A DNA stretch of 64,000 bases from Tiliqua scincoides (taxonomy: Eukaryota; Chordata; Lepidosauria; Squamata; Scincidae). Below are positions 31,034 to 42,209 of this stretch, in pieces. The notes under the pieces were generated by a model that searched no databases, was not told the DNA's origin, and worked only from the letters and a program-made list of their open reading frames with translations. Numbering within the stretch: position 1 is the stretch's first letter; the number at the start of each line of letters is the position of its first letter. The translations under genes and the position numbers were made by a program. The stretch covers positions 270,587,054 to 270,651,053 of the forward strand of contig NC_089822.1 in NCBI RefSeq assembly GCF_035046505.1. Reading direction: 5' to 3'.

Positions 31034-31349
31034 CGCCACCCACTTTCATGCGAGTAAGCCCCAGGGACCATAATGCGGCTTACATCTGAGGAGCCAGGCA
31101 GAGGCTTAAATGCTGGAGCTGCAACCCCAACCACGATTTCCAGGGAGGAAGCCCCTTGGACTATAATGCGGCTTGCTTCTGAGTAGGCATGCAGAGGCTT
31201 GGATCATGGGGCTGCAGTCCTTGTCCCACTTTGCCTTGCTTCTGAGGAGGCAGGCAGAGCCTTGGACTCTGGCTGCAATCCTAGACACACTTTCCTGAGA
31301 GTAAGCCCCATAGTCTATAATGGGCCTTGCTTTTGAGGAGGAAGGCAGA
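31034..31349 (+). repeat. MITE-derived ~91-bp tandem array, left part
   Basis: About three to four units with GAGTAAGCCCC, CTATAATG and TTGCTTCTGAGGAGGCAGGC. Each unit is a version of the palindromic MITE. The array is cut at 31349 by a LINE insertion and resumes at 33037. Confidence 0.85.
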
Positions 31350-31972
31350 TGGAACATACCAAGATCCAGGTCTACAGAGCTTGCGTCCTGAGTACACTTC
31401 TGTACTGCAGCGAGTCATGGACTCTTCGCTCACAACAGGAGAGGAAATTGTACGCTTTCCACATGCGCTGCCTCCAATGCATCCTCGGCATCACTTGGCA
31501 GGACAAAGTTCCAAACAACACAGTCCTGGAACGAGCTGGAATCCCTAGCATGTATGCACTGCTGAAACAGAGACGCCTGCGTTGGCTTGGTCATGTCGTG
31601 AGAATGGACGATGGCCGGATCCCAAAGGATCTCCTCTATGGAGAACTCGTGCAAGGAAAGCGCCCTACAGGTAGACCACAGCTGCGATACAAGGACATCT
31701 GCAAGAGGGATCTGAAGGCCTTAGGAATGGACCTAAACAGGTTGGAAACTCTGGCCTCTGAGCGGCCCGCTTGGAGGCAGGCTGTGCAGCATAGCCTTTC
31801 CCAGTTTGAAGAGACACTTGGCCAACAGTCTGAGGCCAAGAGGCAAAGAAGGAAGGCCCATAGCCAGGGAGACAGACCAGGGACAGACTGCAGTTGCTCC
31901 CGGTGTGGAAGGGATTGTCACTCCCGAATCGGTCTTTTCAGCCACAGTAGACGCTGTTCCAGAACCACCTTT
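31350..31972 (+). mobile_element. RTE-like LINE, RT C-terminus (5'-truncated)
   Basis: HTKIQVYRACVLSTLLYCSESW, RRLRWLGHVVRMDDGRIP, GRPQLRYKDICKRDLK and a C-terminal zinc finger CSRCGRDCHSRIGLFSHSRRC are all in one open frame. The 3' UTR is interrupted at 31973 by a CR1, and the terminal 41 bp are found at 32996-33036. Confidence 0.88.
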
Positions 31973-32988
31973 TTTTGCAGATGACACCAAACTTTCTGAG
32001 TGGTGAAAACCAGAAGTGATTGTGAGGAGCTCCAGAAGGATCTCTCCAGACTGGCAGAATGGGCAGCAAAATGGCAGATGCGCTTCAATGTCAGTAAGTG
32101 TAAGGTCATGCACATTGGGGCAAAAAATCAAAACTTTAGATATAGGCTGATGGGTTCTGAGCTGTCTGTGACAGATCAGGAGAGAGATCTTGGGGTGGTG
32201 GTGGACAGGTCGATGAAAGTATCGACCCAATGTGCGGCAGCAGTGAAGAAGGCCAATTCTATGCTTGGTATCATTAGGAAGGGTATTGAGAACAAAACGG
32301 CTAATATTATAATGCCGTTGTACAAATCTATGGTAAGGCCACACCTGGAGTATTGTGTCCAGTTCTGGTCGCCGCATCTCAAAAAAGACATAGTGCAAAT
32401 GGAAAAGGTGCAAAAGAGAGCGATTAAGATGATTACAGGGCTGGGGCACCTTCCTTATGAGGAAAGGCTACGGAGTTTGGCCCTCTTCAGCCTAGAAAAG
32501 AGACGCCTGAGGGGGGACATGATTGAGACATACAAAATTATGCAGGGGATGGACAGAGTGGATAGGGAGATGCTCTTTACACTCTCACATCACACCAGAA
32601 CCAGGGGACATCCACTAAAATTGAGTGTTGGGCGGGTTAGAACAGACAAAAGAAAATATTTCTTTACTCACCATGTGGTTGGTCTGTGGAACTCCTTGCC
32701 ACAGGATGTGGTGCTGGCGTCTAGCCTAGATGCCTTTAAAAGGGGATTGGACACGTTTCTGGAGGAAAAATCCATGATGGGGTACAAGCCATGATGTGTA
32801 TGCGCAACCTCCTGATTTTAGAAATGGGTTATGTCAGAATGCCAGATGCAAGGGAGGGCACAAGGATGAGGTCTCTTGTTATCTGGTGTGCTCCCTGGGG
32901 CATTTGGTGGGCTGCTGTGAGATACAGGAAGCTGGACTAGATGGGCCTATGGCCTGATCCAGTGGGGCTGTTCTTATGTTCTTATGTT
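31973..32988 (+). mobile_element. Young CR1 LINE nested in the RTE-like LINE
   Basis: 5'-truncated within RT (starts near GCAGATGACACCAAAC, the FADD box). ORF2 is open from 32000 to 32794, ending EEKSMMGYKP. The complete 3' UTR and GTTCTTATGTTCTTATGTT end follow. A flanking CACCTTT at 31966-31972 and 32989-32995 is the target-site duplication. Confidence 0.93.
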
Positions 32989-32995
32989 CACCTTT

Positions 32996-33036
32996 CAGAG
33001 CGCGATACCAGAGTCTTTCGAGACTGAAGGTTGCAA
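32996..33036 (+). mobile_element. 3' tail of the interrupted RTE-like LINE
   Basis: CAGAGCGCGATACCAGAGTC then TTTCGAGACTGAAGGTTGC. Equivalent to the LINE ends at 42285-42335 and 48510-48560, and identical over most of its length to the 3' tail of the 5S-SINEs. Confidence 0.85.
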
Positions 33037-33960
33037 ACAGGGGCCTTGCTTCTGAGGAGGCAGGCAGAGCCTTGGACTCTGGCTGCAATCCTAGATACAC
33101 TTTCCTGAGAGTAAGCCCCATAGTCTATAATGGGCCTTGCTTCTGAGGAGGCAGGCAGAGCCTTGGACTCTGGCTGCAATCCTAGACACACTTTCCTGAG
33201 AGTAAGCCCCATAGTCTATAAGGGGCCTTGTTTCTGAGGAGACAGGCAGAGCCTTGGACTCTGGCCGCAATCCTACACACACTTTCCTGAGAGTAAGCCC
33301 CATAGTCTATAAGGGGCCTTGCTTCTGAGGAGGCAGGCAGAGCCTTGGACTCTGGCTGCAATCCTAGACACACTTTCCTGAGAGTAAGCCCCATAGTCTA
33401 TAAAGGGCCTTGCTTCTGAGGAGACAGGCAGAGCATTGGACTATGGCCGTAATCCTAGACACACTTTCCTGAGAGTAAGCCCCATAGTCTATAGGGGCTG
33501 TGCTTCAGAGCAGTCATGCAGAACCTTGGACTTTGGCAGCAATCCTGGCCACGCTTTCCTGGGAGTAAGCTCCATGGACTATAAGGGCCCTTTGTCTATA
33601 ATGGGGCTTGATTCTGAACAGGCACACAGAGACTTGGTCATAGGGTTGCAGTCCTCGCCCACTTTGCAGGGAGTAAGCCCCTTGGGTGATAATGGGGGCT
33701 TGCTTCTGATGGGGCATGCAGAGGCTTGGAACATAGGGCTCCAGTCCTCACCCCACTTGTCAGGGGTAAGCCCCATGGAGCTGTAATGGAGCTTGCTTCT
33801 GAGTCCAAATGCTGAGGCTTGGAACATAGGGCTCAAATCCTGGCTCCAACTTCCAAGGAATAGCTGGACTTAAGGCTACAATCCTGTCCACACTTTCCTG
33901 GGAGTGTGTTCCATCAATTTTAATGGAACTTACTGATGAGTATACAGGCATAAGATGAGC
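33037..33960 (+). repeat. MITE-derived ~91-bp tandem array, right part
   Basis: About ten units with start-to-start spacing of ~91 bp (TTGCTTCTGAGG at 33047, 33137, 33228, 33319, 33410, then more diverged). Units carry GGCTGCAATCCTAGACACAC, TTTCCTGAGAGTAAGCCCC and ATAGTCTATA. Units become less regular towards the right. Confidence 0.92.
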
Positions 33961-34249
33961 TCCAATGAGTGCAAGCCAGTACAGATCTGGTAGCTCCTCA
34001 ACAGGCACATGGGGATGCAAGGAACTGGGGCTTCCCATCTTGCACCAGCCTGTAGGAGGGCACTACCCCCCCAGCCCAATTCAACCCCCTCCATATGGGG
34101 AGCCCCTGGCCATCTCGGATTGCTTACAGCATGCACTCCATCTATGTGGGAGCCGCTTTGAAAGCTCCCTGGCCAGGCTTCAGCACCCAAGGAATGGGGC
34201 AGAGCGGATGGGGCATTTAATACTATGTTTTCCCTGGGCATCAGCAGGG
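33961..34249. other. No recognised feature
   Basis: Short spacer between two tandem arrays. I see nothing in it. Confidence 0.5.
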
Positions 34250-35200
34250 CATTTAGCAACTTACCTGGTGGGCGTGCTGCCCCTGCTCCTTGAGAGAGGA
34301 GATATGTGTTCCGCCCCTACACCTTTAATAGAAGAGTGGCGTTCCATTACCAACCTGCTTAACAGGCATGCTACCCCTTCTCCTTAGGGGAGGATGATGA
34401 TCTGTTACCAGGCTGCCTAATGGGTGTGCTTACCCGATTTCTGGGGGTGTGGTGGTGTTATGTCTGCAACACGCTTACCAGGAGTACTGCCCCTGCTCCT
34501 TTTAGAGGGGGGGGTGTTCCGGTGCAGACCCACTTAGTGGGCATAATGCCCCTAGGCCTTTGGAAGAGGGGAGGAGGTTTCTGTTAACAACCCATGTAGT
34601 CGTTTCTCCTTAGAGAGGGGTGATGATTACCAGTCCACTTACTGGGTGCACTGTCCCAGCTCCTAGGGGAGGGGCAATGGATTTGTGGCCCCTTCTTCGA
34701 GGGGGGGGGCGTTCTATTAGCAACCATTTAATGGGTGCTCTGTCCCTGCCCTGGGAAAGGGGTGATGTTCAGTTATCAGCCCACTTGACAGGATTTACAA
34801 CCCACTGGCAGGCATGCTGCCCCTGTTCTTTGAGAGAGGGGTAGGGTTACCAACCCACTTAATGATGAGCAGCCCCTCCTCCAGTGGGGGAGGCGTGAGG
34901 TTATGTCAGCAAAGTTGCTACCAGCCTTCTTAACAGGAAGTGTTACCAACCGCTTTAATGGGCGAGCTGTCCCTGCTCTAGTGGGAAAGGTGGGATGTGC
35001 TGTCAACAACCTGCTAACAGGTGCACAGCCCTTATTCCACTGTAGAGAGGGGTGATGCCGCCAACTCACTTAACAGGTGAACAGTCCCTGCTCTGGTGAG
35101 GGAGGGGCGCAGTTCGGATGACAACCTGCTTAGCTACCCCTACTCCTTTAAGAGAGGGGTGATGTTTTCCAACCTGCTTGACAGGCGGGTTGCCGCTGTG
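34250..35200. repeat. Diverged ~70-bp minisatellite
   Basis: Roughly a dozen degenerate units with the theme ACCAACCTGCTTAACAGG, GCATGCTGCCCCTGCTC, CTTTGAGAGAGGGGTGATG. Unit lengths vary and copies are diverged, so the array is old. Confidence 0.7.
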
Positions 35201-36600
35201 CCCAATTGAGGCGCTGCAGGAGTACGTAGCACATTCAGTGGCGTGAGCAGGAGCCCTGTTCCAGCACACAGACGGCTCCCCGCTGGCTTTATTCCAGTCT
35301 AGGGTGGTCTTTTCACGTGCCCTCATAGCCCTGGAGTTGCAGCCAAAGGAGTATAGCCTTCATTCCCTATGTATCGGAGTGGCTTCTGCAGCCGCGGTGT
35401 TGTGCCTGTCCAGGGGCGACATGCAACAGATAGGATGTTGGTGTTCTACAGCTTATAGGTGCTACGTTTGGATCTTTTAGAGGCAGGCTCCTTCATTGGC
35501 ACCACCCTCTTTTATGGGGGCGGTGCTGCAATGGGCAGGGGTTGGGGCAATAACTTATCTTTCTTCTTCTGCAGGAGGCGGTGAGAAGCTGGTTTGTGAA
35601 CTGTCTGTGGCCAGTCCATGGTAGTTTGGGCCTGTAAGTGGGCAGCTGTGAGGCATTTTGGAACGCAGCTCAGGCTCGGCCCCACCATGCAAGTTGGCTG
35701 GCTGGCCAAGCAGGGGATGCAGTGGGGCCAGCTGCTACCTGCAATGCAGAGTAATTGAAGGAGAACTTGTCGTCTGACATATTGGTGATCCACCTGTGTG
35801 AAAATGATCTGTGATGGGTGTCCGGGCTGCCGCTCAGGCCCAGAGCAGGCAAGGAGCTCACCACCCTTCAGGGTTGGCTGCCCGGCATCACGATGGTCTG
35901 GTTGGACTCCTATAGCAGCAGGTGTGCCGTGGTGCCAGTTGCTTTGCTAAGGTGGAGAGGATGATGAGGAAGGTTGCCAAAGAGATTGGCCAGTGTGGCA
36001 TGGACCGGTGGACGGGTCATTGTGCATCCAGCCATTGTCTTCTCGAGGCCTGCTCTCTACAGAGGAGATGGGGGCACTTGTCTGACCAAGGGGCGGACAT
36101 CTCTCTGAGAGACCTGCAGGATGACCTTAAGGTGCTTCTCCCCCTGGTTGGGAGCGGGGGAATCAAGCGCTAGGCTGACCCCTCCTGGTGGCAGGTGGTG
36201 CGGGTTAGGAGGTGTGAAGTGGACTTCGGGGATGCACCTTAAGGCGGCATAGGCAGGGCAGAACCCAGTTTCAGTCCTCAGGGGCTTGGCGGCACAGGGA
36301 TGTAGACGGGGCCCTGGCCGGGACCGCGGGGTCCAGCTCAGAGGCTCAGCGGCTCGAGGCAGCACAGCCCACAGTCCGGCTGACTTCCCCTTAAGGGACA
36401 GACATGGATGAGCTGCGCCGCCCAACAACGGGGCGCGACTTGGAGTCAGGTGCATGCCCGCCTGGGGGCAGATGTGTTCTGGTACCGCCCAGAGGTCCCA
36501 CCTCCGCACCACAGGGGGCTTCGCTGCCTCGGATGCTGCAGGTCTCAGCCTCCTCTTCTGTTGTAACTGCTAAATAAAGTGGCCCTTCCTCCCATACCTG
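35201..36600 (+). mobile_element. Fossil of a DIRS-like retroelement with an SGNH-hydrolase ORF
   Basis: 35770-36175 resembles the SGNH-hydrolase-type protein carried by vertebrate DIRS-like (tyrosine recombinase) retroelements. The block GDxxVIHLCENDL lies near 35785, and HLSDQGADISLRDLQDDLK near 36085. AATAAAGTGGCCC at 36573, with a short sequence after it, is typical of the 3' end of such elements. The element is broken, with several breaks, and no reverse transcriptase or recombinase is visible in the window. Family assignment is from memory of the domain and tail, not a search. Probably moderately old. Confidence 0.5.
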
Positions 36601-36732
36601 CTGTCTTGAGTGTTCATTGGACAGTGCGGAAACAATCAGGAAACTTGTGCTTTTGGAGTCTCTTTGTTTGAATTGCAACTGAAATGGAGAGATGTATGTT
36701 TAGAGGGAATTGTTGCAGGTTTGTTAGGAAGG

Positions 36733-36735
<3 letters not shown>

Positions 36736-36781
<46 letters not shown>
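36736..36781. repeat. (GA)n microsatellite
   Basis: An uninterrupted GA tract of ~46 bp. Confidence 0.97.
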
Positions 36782-36782
<1 letters not shown>

Positions 36783-36789
36783 TGTTTCA

Positions 36790-37155
36790 AGCAGTTTTCC
36801 TAGTGCATGTAATGTAAGGAAATCTGAGTAACTTCTTTGAAGGTAAATGGGAGAAGGATTTGTTAAAATATATGAAGAAACAAGCAGGGAAGGTGACGTT
36901 GTTGTGATGTTTCAAGGATATAAGAGAGCAAAGAAGCTGGCTGAAGCCTTAGCTCAAAGAGGTCAGTTCTTAGCAAGAATATACAGCACTATAGATCCCT
37001 TAATACCAATGTACTCAAAGTAACTGGTCACAATGGTCATATAGAATTAAGACATAAAACTTTAGTGAAACTGTTAAAGGAAGTTTTAAAGGACTTTGCT
37101 TAACAGAGATTTGCAGAGGGACCCACAGTGTTACTAAAGCCAGAAGAAGGAATGT
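36790..37155. other. Unassigned sequence
   Basis: A/T-rich compared with its neighbours. It may belong to an old element, but I recognise no family and no intact ORF. Confidence 0.4.
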
Positions 37156-38118
37156 GCAGACGCGTGTGGCCTCTGGGAACCCAAGTGCCTCTGGGAACTA
37201 AGTGCCAGGTAAGGCACCGAGAGTTTAGCATCTGGGCGAGGAGAAGGCAAGTAGACCTCTGAGTTTTGGAGGAGAGGAGGAGGAGGAAGACGATGAGAAG
37301 GTAAGTGTACTCTTTCTAACTCTTTGTTTTTCTAACTCCCTGTCTTCTAACCTTAACTTTAACTTTAAATCAACCTTCAATCAAAATTGAAAGTTAGCAC
37401 CTAAGGGAGGTACATAGGTCTACTCTGAGCAGGAGCAGAGTCCAAGGGTCAGGCACTTAAATCAAAGTTGAAAGTTAGCACCTAAAGGAGGTACAGAGGT
37501 CTACTCTGAGCAGGAGCAGAGTCCTACTCGTGAGTAAGAGCCCAAGGGTCAGGCACTTAAATCAAAGTTGAAAGTTAGCTGCACCTAAGTTAGCACCTAA
37601 TCTAACTGAAGGAAGGGAGGAGAATAAATTGGAAAGCAGGTTTTTCTACTTTGTTTTAAATTAAACCTATACTTAACCCAAGTTAAACTTAATCTAAGTT
37701 AGAACAGAACCTAAACAGTTCAGTAAATTGGGACACAGGACACAGGATCTAGAGAGCAATAAATAATTAAACAAACTCAAATAAAAACTAGCTTGAGGTT
37801 ACAAAAACAGTCCAGCCTAAGAGAACAGAACTAGGAGGGAAAGAACCTAGGAAGGGCCAGTTCCCAACCACCCAGGCATAGTCCATTTTAGAAATTCAGC
37901 ATCACCACCTTTAGGAGGTGATAAGAGCCCCATTAGGCTAATCCAAGCACTCCATTCAGGAGCCTGCAGAGTAGATTATGCCCATCAGAAGCCTTTTGTC
38001 TTCCTGAGCTTTTGTAAGCTCACCTGGGAAGACCAGCCCCCTTTCAATCAGGAAGGAAGGAGGGAGGAGGAGCCAGCCAGGAGTATAAAGCTATGCCGGC
38101 CATCGCGTGAGCCTCTTT
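37156..38118 (+). promoter_or_regulatory. Upstream CR1 5' monomer with TATA box
   Basis: GCAGACGCGTGTGGCCTCTGG at 37156 recurs at 38119, 963 bp later, followed in both by AAGTGCCAGGTAAGGCAC. TATAAA at 38084-38089 lies about 30 bp before the second start. Inside, a ~80-100-bp block (GTTGAAAGTTAGCACCTAA, AGGTCTACTCTGAGCAGGAG) is repeated two to three times at 37380-37590. Confidence 0.7.
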
Positions 38119-38329
38119 GCAGACGCGTGTGGCCTCTGGGAACCCAGTGCCTTGGGAACTAAGTGCCAGGTAAGGCACAAGAGTTTAGCATCTGGGCGAG
38201 TTCAGCAGCAGGGCGAGGAGGCCAGAGCCCCAGACACCGCCCTTCTCTTCCCTTGAGAAGAGGGCTGCTAACCAGTGTAAGGTTTTTAAAAGTACCCCTA
38301 AATAAAACAACAACAACAACAATAACAAA

Positions 38330-39237
38330 GCTATGCAGTCAGGCAGCCAGCAGCAGGGTTGAGACTATCCAGTGTTCTGCATCTAGTGCCACATGTATGA
38401 TTATATGCCTCTGGGGCATAAGTCATGGGTGTGTCCTCGGTGCAAGGAGCTCCAGGCTCTCAGGGAACGCGTCCGCTCCCTTGAAGCCTTGGTGGCCGAC
38501 CTGGAGAAGCGCAGGCAGCCAGAGGAGGACCGTGGGGAGACTTCCGGGGACGATCAGGCTTCGTCCCAACCTCAGGCGTGCAGCTCCTCGGCAGCCCGGG
38601 TGGGAAGTCTTGGGATTGGAGGACGTCATCCTGGAGAGGAGGGAAACAATCCCCTGGGGGGACCCCTTCTCCAGGGGACGGGCCCGTATCTGAATGCGCT
38701 CAGGATACTCCTCGGCGGGAGGGGGGTCGGGGGCTTCTTGTAGTGGGGGATTTGATTATTAGAAACATAGAGAGGGGGGTTTGCGACGGATGTGAGGACC
38801 GCATGGTGACTTGCCTGCCTGGTGCGAAGGTTGCGGACATCACTTCTCGTCTAGACAGGCTGGTAGACAGTGCTGGGGGAGAGGTAGCGGTTGTGGTGCA
38901 TGTCGGCACCAACGACATGGGCAAGTGTAGCTGGGAGGTCCTGGAGGCCAAATTTAGGCTTTTAGGCGGGAAGCTGAAAGCCAGGACCTCAAAGGTAGCG
39001 TTCTTTGAAGTGCTACCTGTTCCACGCGCAGGGCCAGCTAGGCAGGTGGAGATCAGGGGTCTCAATGCGTGGATGAGACGGTGGTGTAGGGAGGAGGGGT
39101 TTAGATTCGTTAGGCAGTGGGGAACATTTTGGGACAAGTTGGGCCTGTACAAGAGGGATGGGCTCCACTTGAACCAGAATGGAACCAGACTGCTGGCACA
39201 TAACATTAAAAAGGTGGCAGAGCAGCTTTTAAACTGA
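38330..39237 (+). pseudogene. CR1 ORF1: zinc finger, coiled coil, SGNH esterase-like domain
   Basis: Two overlapping frames: 38393-38743 with the finger and coiled coil, and 38578-39237 with the esterase-like part. The latter keeps the HVGTNDMGK block and the DGLHLNQNGTRLL block (catalytic Asp and His), but the nucleophile motif reads VVGDLIIRN where CR1 ORF1 usually has GDS. A single C-to-T change would explain this. The role in CR1 is thought to be nucleic-acid or lipid-related; this copy is inactive. Confidence 0.8.
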
Positions 39238-39399
39238 TCCCTGGGGGAAGGCTGACAGGAGCCGAGGGGCATCCAGTTCGGGACTCCTCATCCCTATGGG
39301 ATGAGGATGGGGAAGTTAGAGAACAACAAGACAAAGGCAGAGTAGGAGAAGAAATTGGGAAAGGTAGCGTGATGGGATGTGATAGATGGTTTGGCACAA

Positions 39400-42083
39400 T
39401 GAGAGGATGCAGGACAAAGGAGCAAATAAGCAGCCTATCCTGGGGCATTCCATGTACAAATGCTTTTATCCGAATGCCCGAAGTCTACGAGCAAAGGTGG
39501 GAGAACTGGAATGTCTGGTGACAAGGGAAAACATTGACATAGTGGGCATAACGCAAACCTGGTGGAATGCGGAGAACCAGTGGGATACCGCAATCCCAGG
39601 CTATAAACTCTACAGGAGGGACAGGCAGGGGCATGTTGGAGGTGGGGTGGCCGTTTATGTTAAGGAAGGGATAGAATCCAGCAAAGTAGAGATTGAAGGT
39701 GGGTCCGACTCCACCCTAGAATCTCTGTTGGTTAAATTACCTTGTGCAGCTTGTGCAGCAATGTAATACTAGGGGCATGCTATCGTCCTACAGACCAGAA
39801 ATCGGATGGGGACCTTGAAATGAGGAAACAGATCAGGGAGGTGACAAGGAGGGACAGGGTTGTAATCATGGGGTACTTAAATTATCCTCATATAGACTGG
39901 GTCAATTTGTGTTCTGGTCACGATAAGGAGACCGGAATTCTTGATGTGCTAAATGACTGTGGCTTAAAGCAAATAGTCACGGAGCCCACCAGAGGGCAGG
40001 TGACTCTGGATTTAATATTGTGCAGTACACAGGACCTGGATAAAGATGTCAATGTTACGGAGCCATTGGGGAACAGTGATCATGCTGCGATCCGTTTTGA
40101 CATGCACGTTGGGGGAAGATTACCAGGCAAATCTCTAACAAAAACCCTTGACTTCTGACGGGCAGACTTCCCTCAAATGAGGAGGCTGGTTGGAAGGAGG
40201 TTGAAAGGGAGGGTAAAAAGAGTCCAATCTCTCCAGAGTGCATGGAGGCTGCTTAAAACAACAGTAATAGAGGCCCAGCAGAGGTGTATACCGCAAAGAA
40301 AGAAGGGTTCCACTAAATCCAGGAGGGTGCCCGCATGGCTAACCAGCCAAGTTAGAGAGCCTGTGAAGGGCAAGGAAGCTTCCTTCCGTAAATGGAAGTC
40401 TTTCCCTAATGAGGAGAATAAAAAGGAACATAAACTGTGGCCAAAGAAATGTAAGACGGTGATATGGGAGGCCAAGCGAGACTATGAGGAACGCATGGCC
40501 AGCAACATTAAGGGGAATAATAAAAGCTTCTTCAAATATGTTAGAAGTAGGAAACCCGCCAGTGAAGTGGTTGGCCCTCTAGATGGTGAGGGAGGGAAAG
40601 GGGAGATAAAAGGAGACTTAGAGATGACAGAGAAATTAAATGAGTTCTTTGCATCTGTCTTCACGGCAGAAGACCTCGGGCAGATACCGCTGCCCGAACG
40701 GCCCCTCCTGACCGAGGACTTAAGTCAGATAGAGGTTAAAAGAGAAGATGTTTCAGACCTCATTGATAAATTAAAGATCAATAAGTCACCAGGCCCTGAT
40801 GGCATCCACCCAAGAGTTATTAAGGAATTGAAGAATGAAGTTGCAGATCTCTTGACTAATATATGCAACTTGTCCCTCAAAACGGCCATGGTGCCAGAAG
40901 ATTGGAGGATAGCAAATGTCACGCCTATCTTTAAAAAGGGAAAGAGGGGGGACCCGGGAAACTATAGGCCAGTCAGCCTAACATCTATACCGGGTAGGAT
41001 GGTGGAATGCCTCATCAAAGATAGGATCTCAAAACACATAGACAAACAGGCCTTGCTGAGGGAGAATCAGCATGGCTTCTGTAAGGGTAAGTCTTGCCTC
41101 ACGAAACTTATAAAATTCTTTAAAAAGGTCAACAGGCATGTGGATGTGGGAGAACCCGTGGACATTATATACCTGGACTTTCAGAAGGCGTTCGACACGG
41201 TCCCTCACCAAAGGCTACTGAAAAACTCCACAGTCAGGGAATTAGAGGACAGATCCTTTCATGGATTGAGAACTGCTTGGAGGCCAGGAAGCAGAGAGTG
41301 GGTGTAAATGGGCAATTTTCACAGTGGAGAGAAGTGAAAAGCAGTGTGCCCCAAGGATCTGTCCTGGGACCGGTGCTTTTCAACCTCTTCATAAATGACC
41401 TGGAGACAGGGTTGAGCAGTGAGCTGGCAAAGTTTGCAGACGACACCAAACTTTTCCGAGTGGTGAAGACCAGAAGTGATTGTGAGGAGCTCCAGAAGGA
41501 TCTCTCCAGACTGGCAGAATGCGCAACAAAATGGCAGATGCGCTTCAATGTCAGGAAGTGTAAAGTCATGCACATTGGGGCCAAAAATCAAAACTTTAGA
41601 TATAGGCTGATGGGTTCTGAGCTGTCTGTGACGGATCAGAAGAGAGATCTTGGGGTGGTGGTGGAGAGGTCGATGAAAGTGTCGAACCAATGTGCGGCAG
41701 CAGTGAAGAAGGCCAGTTCTATGCTTGGGATCATTAGGAAAGGTATTGAGAACAAAACAGCTAGTATTATAATGCCGTTGTACAAATCTATGGTAAGGCC
41801 ACACCTGGAGTATTGTGTCCAGTTCTGGTCGCCGCATCTCAAAAAAGACATAGTGCAAATGGAAAAGGTGCAAAAGAGAGCGACTAAGATGATTACGGGG
41901 CTGGGGCACCTTCCTTATGAGGAAAGGCTATGGCGTTTGGGCCTCTTCAGCCCAGAAAAGAGACGCTTGAGGGGGGACATGATTGAGACATACAAAAGTA
42001 TGCTCTTTACACTCTCACATAACACCAGAACCAGAGGACATCCACTAAAATTGAGTGTTGGGAGAGTTAGAACAGACAAAAGC
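39400..42083 (+). pseudogene. CR1 ORF2: AP endonuclease and reverse transcriptase
   Basis: Endonuclease: NARSLRAKVGELE, VGITQTWWN, GGVAVYVKEG, then GYLNYPHIDW, and NSDHAAIRF (catalytic DH). The usual GDFN reads [75 protein letters not shown] (catalytic DD). C-terminus as in the other copies. Frame changes near 39750 and 41230 and a stop at 40158 break it. Confidence 0.9.
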
Positions 42084-42209
42084 GGGCACCAGGATGCAGG
42101 TCTCTTGTTATCTGGTGTGCTCCCTGGGGCATTTGGTGGGCTGCTATGAGATACAGGAAGCTGGACTAGATGGGACTATGGCCTGATCCAGTGGGGCTAT
42201 TCTTCTTAT

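Larger units (their letters stand above)
37156..42207 (+). mobile_element. Near full-length CR1 LINE
   Basis: Parts in order: a 5' region with a repeated start (37156 and 38119), ORF1 (about 38330-39237), ORF2 (about 39400-42080) and a 3' UTR ending GGGGCTATTCTTCTTATG at 42207. ORF1 has a C-x2-C-type finger (HMYDYMPLGHKSWVCPRCKE) and a coiled coil (ALRERVRSLEALVADLE), then, after a frame change near 38690, an SGNH-esterase-like domain. ORF2 has endonuclease, RT and C-terminus, with frame changes near 39750, 40158 (stop) and 41230. It has lost ~250 bp at the ORF2/3' UTR junction near 42083, so it cannot be autonomous now. Confidence 0.93.
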
